NCBI GenBank assembly: GCA_026988245.1
Contig: JALSLR010000095.1
Location: forward strand, 1 to 35,634
Length of the DNA: 35,634 nt
Origin: Sulfurimonas sp.
GTDB lineage: Bacteria; Campylobacterota; Campylobacteria; Campylobacterales; Sulfurimonadaceae
Reading direction: 5' to 3'
In this document: one piece after another, positions 24,738 through 33,861 of the stretch
Layout: each line of letters starts with the position of its first letter
How positions within the stretch are numbered: position 1 is the first letter of the stretch
Position numbers and translations under genes: made by a program
Notes under the pieces: model-generated
The model's input: only the letters and a program-made list of their open reading frames with translations
Told to the model about the DNA's origin: nothing
The model's database searches: none

Positions 24738-26567
24738 ATGGATAGTTTTGGTTTAGATATTTGGTCTGATAATAACTTTCACATAACAGGGAATCTTTTA
24801 AGTGTAAATTATAAAAGTACTCCTTCTTTATTGAACATTGTCAACAAGATTCGTTCTAATGGGACAAAGGGACCTATGCTTTTAAGGTTTCCACACCTCA
24901 TTAAAAAACAAATACAGAACCTGTACTTAAATTTTGACAAAGCAATTCAAGAAAATAACTACAAAGGCTCTTTCAATGCTGTCTTTCCTTTAAAAGTAAA
25001 TCAATATCCTCAAGTTGTAAAAGCAATTATAGAACAAGGGGGAAATCACAATTACGGTTTAGAAGCTGGAAGCAAGGCTGAACTTGTATTAGCTATGAGC
25101 CAAACAGACTCTAAAATGCCTATAACTGTCAACGGGTTCAAAGATAAAGAGATGATAATGCTAGGTTTTATTGCAGCACAAAGTGGCCATTGCATCACAT
25201 TAACCATTGAAGGATTAAATGAATTAAACACAATTCTAGAGGTTATTAAAGAAACAAGCTTAAGTGTACCAAACATTGGCATCCGAGTAAGGCTACATAG
25301 TGCAGGTAGCGGCTCCTGGTCTAAAAGCGCTGGAATGGATGCAAAATTTGGCTTAACATCTACGGAAATAATAGAAGCAATTAAACTACTAAAAAATAAC
25401 GATGCTATAAAATATTTCACTATGATTCATTTTCATATTGGATCACAAATGACAGATATAGCACCCCTAAAAAAAGCCCTTCGAGAAGCTGGAAATATCT
25501 ATGCTGAACTAAAAAATATGGGCGCTGATAATTTACAAAGTATCAACATTGGGGGTGGGCTTGCAGTTGAGTACAGTCAATCAAGTGCTACCAAAACACA
25601 CAATTACTCAGTAGAAGAATTTGCAAGTAGTGTTGTTTTTTTACTTGGCGAAATAATGAATGTAAAGTGTGTGCAACATCCAGATATTTTTACTGAGTCT
25701 GGAAGGTATATTGTTGCTTCACACGCTGTTTTAATCACCCCTGTACTTGAACTATTCTCTCAAGACTATCAAGAAAAACTTCTTAAATTAAAAAATATTA
25801 ATCCACCTTTAATAGAAGAATTAATAGACTTAAACAAGCTATTAACCTCTAAAAATGCGATAGAGTACATGCATGATGCCTTAGACCATATAGAGTCACT
25901 CTTGACTCTATTTGATTTAGGGTATATTGATTTACAAGACAGATCTAATGCTGAAATACTTGTGCATAACATAGTTAAAAAAGCAATATTACTCTCAGAA
26001 CTCCATACTGTGACTGAATTACAAGAGCTTCAATCAAGAATACAAGAGCGATATCTTATTAACGCTTCTATCTTTCAAAGTCTTCCTGATTTTTGGGGAA
26101 TCAATCAACATTTTCCTATCGTGCCATTAAGTAATTTAGACAAAATTCCTTCGAGAGCATCATCATTATGGGATATAACTTGCGACAGTGATGGAGAGAT
26201 TGGGTTTGATGCTAAAAATCCACTTTTCCTACATGATGTTGATTTAAAAAATGAAGAGTACTTCTTAGGTTTTTTTAATGTAGGTGCTTATCAGGAAACA
26301 TTAGGAATGAATCACAATCTATTTACACACCCAAATGAATATACAATTAATATTGATGAAAATTCTTATCAAATTAAGAACTCCATAGAATCAAAGTCTT
26401 TGTTAAATATCTTAAATTCTATAGGATATGATGAAGTATTGATTAATAATAAACTTAAAAAGAAACTAAGTACAAGTAATTTTATCACAAAAAAAGAAAA
26501 AAATGATACACTTGCAAAACTTGAAATATTTTTAAAACAAAATGGTTATCTACGAACAACAAATTAA
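24738..26567 (+). CDS. speA: Biosynthetic arginine decarboxylase
   Basis: PLP-dependent arginine decarboxylase of the alanine-racemase fold, making agmatine for polyamine synthesis. The 609 residues (658 in E. coli) show the PLP lysine in NAVFPLKVNQYPQVV (about 74-88), GLEAGSKAELVLAM, RVRLHSAGSGSWSKSAGMDA, MIHFHIGSQM, NIGGGLAVEY and FTESGRYIVASHAV. The start has GGTTA upstream, 6 bp after the preceding stop. The remaining polyamine genes are not in the window. Confidence 0.93.
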   Translation: MDSFGLDIWSDNNFHITGNLLSVNYKSTPSLLNIVNKIRSNGTKGPMLLRFPHLIKKQIQNLYLNFDKAIQENNYKGSFNAVFPLKVNQYPQVVKAIIEQGGNHNYGLEAGSKAELVLAMSQTDSKMPITVNGFKDKEMIMLGFIAAQSGHCITLTIEGLNELNTILEVIKETSLSVPNIGIRVRLHSAGSGSWSKSAGMDAKFGLTSTEIIEAIKLLKNNDAIKYFTMIHFHIGSQMTDIAPLKKALREAGNIYAELKNMGADNLQSINIGGGLAVEYSQSSATKTHNYSVEEFASSVVFLLGEIMNVKCVQHPDIFTESGRYIVASHAVLITPVLELFSQDYQEKLLKLKNINPPLIEELIDLNKLLTSKNAIEYMHDALDHIESLLTLFDLGYIDLQDRSNAEILVHNIVKKAILLSELHTVTELQELQSRIQERYLINASIFQSLPDFWGINQHFPIVPLSNLDKIPSRASSLWDITCDSDGEIGFDAKNPLFLHDVDLKNEEYFLGFFNVGAYQETLGMNHNLFTHPNEYTINIDENSYQIKNSIESKSLLNILNSIGYDEVLINNKLKKKLSTSNFITKKEKNDTLAKLEIFLKQNGYLRTTN

Positions 26568-26576
26568 GGCTTATAT

Positions 26577-27278
26577 GTGACTTTATATTCTCAAATCAAA
26601 GAAGACTTTTCAAATGCTTACAGAAATGATCCAGCGCTACACTCTGTTGTAGATTTTTTATTTAACTACCGTGGTGTTTGGGCAATTGTTTGGTACAGAC
26701 TCTCTCATGCTCTCTATTTACGGGGATATAAAAGATTTTCAAGAATTTTATCTGGCTTTTCTCAATGGTTAACAAGCATAGAAATTCATCCAGCAGCTTG
26801 CATAGGAAGACGTGTTTTTATAGATCATGGAATGGGTGTTGTCATTGGAGAAACTACAGTAATCGAAGAAGATGTTCTTATTTATCAAGGAGTAACACTA
26901 GGCGGGGTATCTCTTATTAATGGAAAACGCCATCCTACTATCAAAAAAAATGCAGTTATTGGAGCTGGTGCCAAAGTGCTTGGAAACATAACTATTGGAG
27001 AGTTTGCCAAAATAGGAGCTAATTCCGTAGTTGTTAAAGAAGTTCCAGACAATGCTACTGCTATTGGTATCCCTGCTCATGTTATAGAAAAGGGGCGTTG
27101 TAAAGATCCTTTTATGCATAATATGCTGCCAGATATCAATAAAGAGATGTTTGAATACCTACTGAAAAGGGTAGCTGTTTTAGAACATGTATTACGTGAA
27201 GATAATAAAGAAGTACTAGAACAAGACCTCGAACTAGAGCATATTTATGAAACTTTTATTAAAGCAATGAAAAATTAA
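26577..27278 (+). CDS. cysE: Serine O-acetyltransferase
   Basis: Acetylates L-serine to O-acetylserine, the first step of cysteine synthesis. The 233 residues have an N-terminal helical part (FRYRGVWAIVWYR-like region) and a left-handed beta-helix of hexapeptide repeats (EIHPAACIGRRVFIDHGMGV, VIGETTVIEEDVLIYQGVTL, NITIGEFAKIGANSVVVKEV). The catalytic His/Asp segment is FIDHGMG. The start is GTG at 26577 with AAGG 8 nt upstream; an ATG 2 bp earlier is followed at once by a stop. Last gene of the run that starts at flgA. Confidence 0.93.
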   Translation: MTLYSQIKEDFSNAYRNDPALHSVVDFLFNYRGVWAIVWYRLSHALYLRGYKRFSRILSGFSQWLTSIEIHPAACIGRRVFIDHGMGVVIGETTVIEEDVLIYQGVTLGGVSLINGKRHPTIKKNAVIGAGAKVLGNITIGEFAKIGANSVVVKEVPDNATAIGIPAHVIEKGRCKDPFMHNMLPDINKEMFEYLLKRVAVLEHVLREDNKEVLEQDLELEHIYETFIKAMKN

Positions 27279-27300
27279 CATAAAAATGAGTCTTTTTTAG

Positions 27301-27306
27301 TATAAT
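27301..27306 (+). promoter_or_regulatory. Putative -10 element of aspC
   Basis: TATAAT right after a TTTTTT stretch, 33 bp upstream of the ATG. The predicted leader is about 26 nt and contains AAGGGTG. Confidence 0.5.
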
Positions 27307-27338
27307 TCTATTTATAATAAATATTACAAGGGTGACAT

Positions 27339-28505
27339 ATGTTAACAAATCGTATCAATACACTATCTGAATCTATTACTATTGCAATTACGACACTAGC
27401 AGGAGAGTTAAAAGCTCAAGGTAAAGATATCCTAAGCTTCTCCGCAGGAGAACCTGATTTTGATACACCACAAGTTATTAAAGATGCTGCAATTGCTGCG
27501 ATAAATGACGGCTTCACAAAATACACTGCTGTTGATGGTATTGCTGAACTAAAAGATGCTATTGCTAATAAACTCCAAAGAGATAATAAGCTTACATATG
27601 CACCAAATCAAATCATAGTTAACAATGGAGCAAAGCACTCTCTCTTTAACCTTTTTTCTGCACTTATAGATACGGGAGATGAAGTTATTATCCCTGCTCC
27701 ATACTGGGTTACATATCCAGAACTTGTAAAATATTGCGGTGGAAAAGTTGTAGAGATACAAACACACGATACAAGTGGATTTAAAATCACGCCGCAACAA
27801 CTAAAGAATGCTATAACACCAAAAACAAAAATGTTAGTAATAACAACACCTTCTAATCCAACTGGTTCTATTTATTCAAAAGAGGAACTAATAGCTTTAG
27901 GAAAAGTTTTAGAGGGTACAAAAGTAACTGTAGCAAGCGATGAGATGTATGAAAAACTCATCTACGATGGTACATTTACTTCTTGTGCATCAATATCAAA
28001 AGATATGTATGAAAGAACTGTAACAATAAATGGTTTAAGTAAATCAGTAGCAATGACAGGTTGGAGATTTGGCTATATGGCGGCTCATGACACTAATCTC
28101 ATCAAGGCGACAAAAAAACTTCAAAGTCAATCTACATCTAATATCAATTCTATCACACAAAAAGCAGCTATCGTTGGTCTAAATGGTAAAGCTGATGCTG
28201 AAATAGAGATGATGAGAAAAGAGTTTCTTCTACGTCGTAATGAAGCAGTAAAACTTTTTAATAATGTAGAAAGACTTAGTGTGCTAAAACCTGATGGTGC
28301 ATTTTATTTATTTGTAAATATTTCTCAAGTTACTAATGACTCTTTAAGTTTTGCAAAAAATCTACTTGATAAGCAGCTAGTAGCTGTTGTTCCTGGAGTG
28401 GGATTTGGTAGTGAGGGTTACTTTAGATTTAGTTTTGCGACAGATATAGAGTCTATCCGTATTGGAATTAAAAGGATAGAAAAGTTTGTAAAAGAGAATT
28501 ATTGA
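27339..28505 (+). CDS. aspC: Aspartate aminotransferase (class I)
   Basis: PLP-dependent transaminase interconverting aspartate and 2-oxoglutarate with oxaloacetate and glutamate. The 388 residues include SFSAGEPDFDTP, IIVNNGAKHSLFNLF, PAPYWVTYPE, TTPSNPTGSIYSKEEL, and the PLP lysine in TINGLSKSVAMTGWRFGYMA. FRFSFATDIESI lies near the C-terminus. This is the subgroup-Igamma type found in many bacteria; related enzymes also accept prephenate, so the exact substrate is by family. It has a strong AAGGGTG ribosome site and its own putative promoter, and ends at a hairpin shared with lpxD. Confidence 0.9.
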   Translation: MLTNRINTLSESITIAITTLAGELKAQGKDILSFSAGEPDFDTPQVIKDAAIAAINDGFTKYTAVDGIAELKDAIANKLQRDNKLTYAPNQIIVNNGAKHSLFNLFSALIDTGDEVIIPAPYWVTYPELVKYCGGKVVEIQTHDTSGFKITPQQLKNAITPKTKMLVITTPSNPTGSIYSKEELIALGKVLEGTKVTVASDEMYEKLIYDGTFTSCASISKDMYERTVTINGLSKSVAMTGWRFGYMAAHDTNLIKATKKLQSQSTSNINSITQKAAIVGLNGKADAEIEMMRKEFLLRRNEAVKLFNNVERLSVLKPDGAFYLFVNISQVTNDSLSFAKNLLDKQLVAVVPGVGFGSEGYFRFSFATDIESIRIGIKRIEKFVKENY

Positions 28506-28516
28506 TTCTCTTTTAC
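28488..28516. terminator. Hairpin between convergent aspC and lpxD
   Basis: Perfect 12-bp inverted repeat GTAAAAGAGAAT/ATTCTCTTTTAC with a 5-nt loop, overlapping the aspC stop codon and lying just beyond the lpxD stop. Its T-run is within the stem rather than after it, so terminator strength is uncertain. Its position between convergent genes supports the call. Confidence 0.55.
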
Positions 28517-28525
28517 AAATAACAA

Positions 28526-29476
28526 TTATTTTAAAAGTCTCGCAATTTTAATTTGAAGCTTCAACCATAACTTATGATCCATCAAAGGAAAGCCTGCAAA
28601 AGTTTTTCCACTTTCTGTAATATTTTTTGTTATCCCACTTCTTGCTGCAAATGTTGAAAATGGAGCAATCTCTAGATGTCCAGCGAAGGCAGATTGACCA
28701 CCGACTACAACATTTCTACCAAGTTTAGTTGACCCCGCACTTCCTGATTGCGCTACAAAAACTGAATATTCACCAATCTCGCAATTATGTCCAATTTGAA
28801 CAAGATTATCTATGCGGACACCTTTTTTAATCCTTGTGGAGCCAAATACAGCTCTATCTACGCAGGTATTACTACCAATTTCTACATCATCTTCTATAAC
28901 GACGTTTCCATTTTGATAAATTTTCTTATGTTCACCTTGTGGATTTGTAGCAAAACCAAAACCATCTGCACCTATAGTTGTATTAGCATGAATAATACAA
29001 TCACTACCTATCTTGCAATCACGGTACACAATAACACTAGGATAGATAATAGTGTTGTCACCAACAACAGCATTTGTACCTATATATGAATGAGCAAGGA
29101 TAGTACAATTTTTTCCTATTATAGCACCATTTGCTAATTCTGCTTTAGGAGACACTATACTTCCATTTCCCACTTTAGCCTCAGGTAGAGAATCATCTTC
29201 AATGTTAGGTGCAAAATATTTTGAAAGCTTTGCCATCTCCCAATAAGGTGCATCTACAACCAAAGCTACACAATTTTCTGGAACATATTCTTTTGTTTTA
29301 GCATCAACAATAACTGCGGCAGCCTGAGTGTTTTGTATATCTTTTACATATTTTGAATTTGAAACAAAAGATAGCTCTGAACTACAAGCATCTTGTAGAG
29401 TATTCATGCCTGTAATCTCAACATTTTCAGCGTTAAAATTAGCATTTATAATGCTTGCTATTTCTTGTAAATTCAT
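28526..29476 (-). CDS. lpxD: UDP-3-O-acylglucosamine N-acyltransferase LpxD
   Basis: Adds the N-linked hydroxyacyl chain in lipid A synthesis. The 316 residues have an N-terminal uridine-binding domain (about 1-95, with DAPYWEMAKLSKYF) and then hexapeptide repeats forming a left-handed beta-helix (about 100-280). The catalytic His lies in the HKKIYQNGNVVIEDDVEIGS or VQIGHNCEIGEYSVFVAQSG region. The C-terminus is a short helix (WLKLQIKIARLL). The ATG has GGAGAG upstream within the end of ilvH, 2 bp away. A lipid A gene in an ilv operon is an unrelated-function pairing. Confidence 0.93.
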   Translation of the reverse strand: MNLQEIASIINANFNAENVEITGMNTLQDACSSELSFVSNSKYVKDIQNTQAAAVIVDAKTKEYVPENCVALVVDAPYWEMAKLSKYFAPNIEDDSLPEAKVGNGSIVSPKAELANGAIIGKNCTILAHSYIGTNAVVGDNTIIYPSVIVYRDCKIGSDCIIHANTTIGADGFGFATNPQGEHKKIYQNGNVVIEDDVEIGSNTCVDRAVFGSTRIKKGVRIDNLVQIGHNCEIGEYSVFVAQSGSAGSTKLGRNVVVGGQSAFAGHLEIAPFSTFAARSGITKNITESGKTFAGFPLMDHKLWLKLQIKIARLLK

Positions 29477-29478
29477 AT

Positions 29479-29955
29479 CTATCTCTCCAGTGCTACAGCA
29501 CCACTTCTTACAATCTCTTTTGGACTATATCTTTTTATTATTTTTAGAAAGTTTTCAATTCTTTTTGGTTCATCTGCAACCATAACTATGATAACATTTT
29601 CTCCAACATTAACTATTTTTCCATTATAAGCAGCACAAAGAGTGCTAATGTCTGCAATATTTTCAGAGGCTGGAAATTTCACCATAGCCATCTCTTTTTC
29701 AACTAAATCTTCATGCTCATAGACACGAAGAACGGGGATAAGTTTATGGAGTTGCTTAGTTATCTGCTCTATAACGCGTACGCTCCCAGAGGTAACTATA
29801 GTTAACCTTGAGTATTTTGACTCAGGAATAGGGGCAACAGTTAAAGAAGTAATATTATACCCACGACCAGAAAATAAATCTGTGATACGAGAAAGCACAC
29901 TCGCTTCATTAACAACGATAACTGAAACTACTCTTCTTTCATTGTTGTCACTCAT
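29479..29955 (-). CDS. ilvH: Acetolactate synthase small (regulatory) subunit
   Basis: Regulatory subunit of acetohydroxyacid synthase, giving valine feedback sensitivity. The 158 residues show an N-terminal ACT domain (about 5-78: SVIVVNEASVLSRITDLFSG, RGYNITSLTVAPIPE) and a C-terminal domain (about 85-158, ending MVKFP...EIVRSGAVALER). Its ATG shares one base with the ilvB stop (TAATG), which indicates translational coupling and fits stoichiometric assembly with IlvB. Confidence 0.94.
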   Translation of the reverse strand: MSDNNERRVVSVIVVNEASVLSRITDLFSGRGYNITSLTVAPIPESKYSRLTIVTSGSVRVIEQITKQLHKLIPVLRVYEHEDLVEKEMAMVKFPASENIADISTLCAAYNGKIVNVGENVIIVMVADEPKRIENFLKIIKRYSPKEIVRSGAVALER

Positions 29956-31652
29956 TACTTATCTCCTTTTTTTTCTAATAACATCATATTAAATAAACTT
30001 CCACCAGCTGGCACCATTGGCATAACATTTTCCATTCTGTGAACTATCACTTCTATAAATGCAACAACATCTTTTTTTACGGCATCTTTAAGAGCAGCAT
30101 CAAACTCTTCTTTTGTATTAACTCTATACCCTATTCCCCCAAAAGCTTCTGCAAGCTTTACAAAGTCAGGCTGAACAGAAAGATCTGTTTCAGAGTGACG
30201 TTTATCATAAAACAAAGTTTGCCATTGACGGACCATACCTAGAAAATTATTATTTAATATAATATTAATTACTGGTAGCTTTTTTTCAACTGCTGTCATC
30301 AATTCTTGACAGTTCATCAGTATTGAACCATCGCCTGTAAAGTTAATGCTTGTTTTTTCAGGAGAAGCAGCTTTAACACCCATAGCAGCTGGAAATCCAT
30401 AACCCATAGTGCCAAGACCACCTGAAGACATAAATTGACGAGGCCTAGTAAATGGATAGAACTGTCCTGTCCACATCTGGTGTTGTCCAACATCTGTGGA
30501 GATATTAGCATCATCACCTAAAAGTTTCCCAACACGCTCAACTACCCACTGCGGCTTAATACGCTCACTATCTTCATGATAAGTTAACGGATGTAAGTTT
30601 GCAAAATTAACAACTGTTTCTCTCCAACTTTTATAATTTTCAGGTTTCACCTGCCCAGTAAGCTCCAGCATTTCATTTACAACATTTTTAACATCACCAA
30701 CTATTGGATACGTTGCATTCACAAGCTTAGATATAGATGCAGGGTCAATATCAACGTGAATTACACCTGCATTTTTAGCAAATTCGGAAAGTTTTCCAGT
30801 TACGCGATCATCAAACCTCACACCAAGTCCAATAACTAAATCTGTCTCACTCATAGCCATATTTGATGCATAAGAACCATGCATTCCAAGCATTCCTATT
30901 AGTAATTCATCATCGTAGGAAAGAACCCCACGAGCCATAAATGTTTCTACTGCTGGAATACCTGTACGTCTTACTAAGTCTCTGACTTCATAAGCAGCAT
31001 TTGCATTAATGATACCACCACCAAGATAAAAAAGTGGACGTTTAGCTTTTGATATAGCTTCCATAGCTTTCTTAATCTGACGAGGGTTTCCTTTTACATG
31101 AGGCTTATATGTTTCTAGTTCTAACTCTACAGAATAATCAAATTCAGCAATTTCAGCAGTTACATCTTTTGGAATATCCACATGAACTGGACCAGGACGA
31201 CCAGTAGAGGCTATATGAAAAGCTTCTTTTAAGACTCTTGGTAAATCTGCAGCATTTGTAACTAAATAGTTATGCTTAGTACATGAACGGCTAATACCAA
31301 CGGCATCAATCTCTTGAAATGCATCTGTACCTATAAGACTCATCGGAACTTGCCCAGAGATAACAACTAGGGGAATAGAATCCATATAAGCATCAGCCAA
31401 ACCAGTTACTGCGTTTGTAAACCCTGGGCCTGACGTAATCATAGCTACGCCAACCTTACCGCTAGCTCTTGAGTAACCTTCAGCAGCATGGATTGCAGCT
31501 TGTTCGTGACGAGTTAAAATATGTTTAAAGTCTTTTTGTTTATAAATTTCGTCATAGACATTCATGATAGCTCCACCTGGGTAGCCAAACACTGTGTCTA
31601 CACCTTCAAGGGTTAAAGCTTCTATAACCATTTGTGCGCCATTAATTTGCAT
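29955..31652 (-). CDS. ilvB: Acetolactate synthase large (catalytic) subunit
   Basis: Thiamine-diphosphate enzyme making 2-acetolactate (valine, leucine) or 2-aceto-2-hydroxybutyrate (isoleucine). The 565 residues show the N-terminal GYPGGAIMNVYDEIY, then RHEQAAIHAAEGYSRASG with the catalytic Glu, a FAD-binding middle region, and GGLGTMGYGFPAAMG. The ThDP/Mg motif is GDGSILMNCQELMTAVE...NNNFLGMVRQWQ. The ATG at 31652 has AGGAG 8 nt upstream. The gene could equally be called ilvI. First gene of ilvB-ilvH-lpxD. Confidence 0.95.
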   Translation of the reverse strand: MQINGAQMVIEALTLEGVDTVFGYPGGAIMNVYDEIYKQKDFKHILTRHEQAAIHAAEGYSRASGKVGVAMITSGPGFTNAVTGLADAYMDSIPLVVISGQVPMSLIGTDAFQEIDAVGISRSCTKHNYLVTNAADLPRVLKEAFHIASTGRPGPVHVDIPKDVTAEIAEFDYSVELELETYKPHVKGNPRQIKKAMEAISKAKRPLFYLGGGIINANAAYEVRDLVRRTGIPAVETFMARGVLSYDDELLIGMLGMHGSYASNMAMSETDLVIGLGVRFDDRVTGKLSEFAKNAGVIHVDIDPASISKLVNATYPIVGDVKNVVNEMLELTGQVKPENYKSWRETVVNFANLHPLTYHEDSERIKPQWVVERVGKLLGDDANISTDVGQHQMWTGQFYPFTRPRQFMSSGGLGTMGYGFPAAMGVKAASPEKTSINFTGDGSILMNCQELMTAVEKKLPVINIILNNNFLGMVRQWQTLFYDKRHSETDLSVQPDFVKLAEAFGGIGYRVNTKEEFDAALKDAVKKDVVAFIEVIVHRMENVMPMVPAGGSLFNMMLLEKKGDK

Positions 31653-31681
31653 GAAAAGTCTCCTATTTAAATTTTTTGGAG

Positions 31682-31687
31682 ATTATA
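31682..31687 (-). promoter_or_regulatory. Putative -10 element of the ilvB operon
   Basis: TATAAT on the minus strand, 30 bp before the ilvB ATG, in the 88-bp gap after the propeller-solenoid gene. The predicted leader of about 22 nt is too short for a leader-peptide attenuator. Confidence 0.5.
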
Positions 31688-31740
31688 CTTAAATATTGTT
31701 TTATTTGAGGTTAATATACAGGATAATTAAAAAGTTAATC

Positions 31741-33855
31741 TTACTCTAAGATATTGAGAACACGCATAGATACACGCCACATCTTTCTTGAACCTTTTCG
31801 TAAAGCATCCAAATTCATCTTTGACTTACCATATTTTTTTTCATATATTTCAAAAGTTGAAGAGATGTGATCATCCAAGCCAAAATTTAGGATATAGCTT
31901 TTAATACCTTTTTCTATCTTCATTTTATCTCTATTTTGCTTTATTGCATTTTCTATTTGAGTTATATATGCCCATGTATAAATAGTAGTTAATGACATGT
32001 TTTTTGAACTTATATTTTTATAATCACGCATAACACCATCAATACCAATAATATTTCCTTGAGCAGCATATACTTCAGCTATTTCTAAATCTCTATTCCA
32101 AGCATCAAGTAGTTTTTTTCCACTTGGAGTCTCTTCTAAAGCCATAGATTTAGAGAGTAAATTATAGGCTGTACCCAAATCATCTTCTTCTACAGCCTTA
32201 TGGAATTTACCCTGACTTTCGATATCTCTAATCATCTTTTTTGCAATGATTTCATAGTCTGGAAAATCTATGAGTATTCGTAAAGATTTTATTGATTCAT
32301 GAAGGTCTTTGCTGTCAATGGATTTGCTAATATTTATATATAAGGCATCTCCGTACATAAGTAGTTTATTATACTCTGGAAACTCTCTTAAAAATGGGTT
32401 TACTTTTATCAACTCAAAAGCTACTTTAAACTCTTTTTTTGTAATCGCATCTTTAAACCTAGTAAATACATTTGTTTTTGAAAGCATCTCTTGGATATTA
32501 ATTGTTTTTTCACTTACTCCTCGGTATTGATATAGCAGTTTATATACTTTGTCCTTACCTGAAGGTTCCAAGGCTAAGACCTGTGCTTGAGAAAATAACT
32601 TTTTCCACCTTTCTTCTAGTGCTAAGTATATTTTTGATTTTTTATAAGACTGATGCTTATTGGCTATTGAATAAGCAAGTGCTATATTTCCATTTTTTAT
32701 CATTAAAACAAATTTGTCAAACTCTTCATACTCTTGCAACATTTTTTTCATTATTGTTTTTTTAGAAGGTGTTTGATGGAATATATTTAATGCCTCCTTA
32801 GCTTTATCTCTTTGCGCATTTTGAAGTAATTCAGCTGCTTTTGATAAAGTTTTTTCCCAAATTGCATTAAATACCATATAGGGTTTTGTAAATCTTAAGA
32901 GTGGATTTTCCTCTGCGAATTTTTCAATAGCATCGTATTCTTCATTATCTATAAGTTCTTGCAAATGTTCTTCACCATCAAAAACACTTTGCAACAACAG
33001 CTCCCCATCTTCACTCCCAACAATTAGTTGCTTGAGAGAAGCATCAAAATCCAAAGTTGTTATGGATGCACTTAACTTCATATAAGTTCTCGCTATTTGT
33101 TTGAAATTCTCCACTTCATAGACAATGATAAAACCCAAATCAGTACCTAGATATAAAAACTTATCACAAGAGCTTACTTGAGTAATATCATCATGTATAC
33201 CACTTAACCTTATGAGTACTTTTTTACTTACTATGTCCCATATAATAGCTCCACTATTTCTATCAACACTAAAGAGGGTATGATCATTAATAAAATGGAC
33301 TTTCATCACTGGAGCTGTGTGTGCTATTAATTTTGCGATTGGAGCCATCATCGCATAATTAAAGATATGTATAGTTTTGTCATAGGAAGCTGTTGCAACG
33401 TTTTGTTTATTTGGAGAAAAAGTTATATCATTGATTGCATCTATATGTCCAGGTAAAGTAAAAGATAATTTTTTACTTTTTATATCAACAACAAATGTTT
33501 TTCCATTTTCCCCACATGAAAAAAAGTACTTGCCCTTAGGATCTATTGCTACACAAGATACCCCTCCACTACTTCTATCAACTTTAGATATAATTTTTTT
33601 TGTATGTGCGTTGTAAAGCACTGAGTATTTAGTATCACTACTAATTACAGCAAAAAAATCACCATTATCGCTAAAAGACACAACCTGGTTTTTATACCAC
33701 TTTTGCTCAATCCCTAACTTGAAACCATTTAACACTTTGAGTGAACTTTTGTCTAAATACCTTACTGTTGTGTAAGAATCTACAATAACTAATGTAGAGT
33801 TATCAAGACATTTTGTATAAATGATAGAGTCATTAAATATTTTACTTTTTACCAT
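31741..33855 (-). CDS. WD40-like beta-propeller / alpha-solenoid repeat protein
   Basis: 704 residues, function unknown, no signal peptide or membrane segment, so probably cytoplasmic. Residues 1-292 form WD40-like blades (SGGVSCVAIDPKGKYFFSCG, GHIDAINDITFSPNKQNVAT with ASYDKTIHIFN, HTAPVMKVHFIN, SGAIIWDI). Residues 298-640 are all-helical and consist of four tandem 84-85-residue repeats starting at 298, 382, 467 and 551, with a degenerate fifth at 634. Repeat pattern: F-x-x-A-(I/V)-x-x-x-(E/D)-(F/Y/L)-x-x-A-(F/Y), often followed by NP(L/F)LR. The tail (640-704) is basic. It sits 6 bp downstream of ilvA and is probably co-transcribed, but nothing suggests an isoleucine role. A scaffold or protein-docking role is inferred from architecture only. 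Confidence 0.75.
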   Translation of the reverse strand: MVKSKIFNDSIIYTKCLDNSTLVIVDSYTTVRYLDKSSLKVLNGFKLGIEQKWYKNQVVSFSDNGDFFAVISSDTKYSVLYNAHTKKIISKVDRSSGGVSCVAIDPKGKYFFSCGENGKTFVVDIKSKKLSFTLPGHIDAINDITFSPNKQNVATASYDKTIHIFNYAMMAPIAKLIAHTAPVMKVHFINDHTLFSVDRNSGAIIWDIVSKKVLIRLSGIHDDITQVSSCDKFLYLGTDLGFIIVYEVENFKQIARTYMKLSASITTLDFDASLKQLIVGSEDGELLLQSVFDGEEHLQELIDNEEYDAIEKFAEENPLLRFTKPYMVFNAIWEKTLSKAAELLQNAQRDKAKEALNIFHQTPSKKTIMKKMLQEYEEFDKFVLMIKNGNIALAYSIANKHQSYKKSKIYLALEERWKKLFSQAQVLALEPSGKDKVYKLLYQYRGVSEKTINIQEMLSKTNVFTRFKDAITKKEFKVAFELIKVNPFLREFPEYNKLLMYGDALYINISKSIDSKDLHESIKSLRILIDFPDYEIIAKKMIRDIESQGKFHKAVEEDDLGTAYNLLSKSMALEETPSGKKLLDAWNRDLEIAEVYAAQGNIIGIDGVMRDYKNISSKNMSLTTIYTWAYITQIENAIKQNRDKMKIEKGIKSYILNFGLDDHISSTFEIYEKKYGKSKMNLDALRKGSRKMWRVSMRVLNILE

Positions 33856-33861
33856 ATGAAA

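Noticed and set aside
28787..29089. 100-codon plus-strand frame across lpxD
   Set aside because: Antisense to the hexapeptide repeats of lpxD; the repetitive Asn/Thr/Ile pattern mirrors those repeats.
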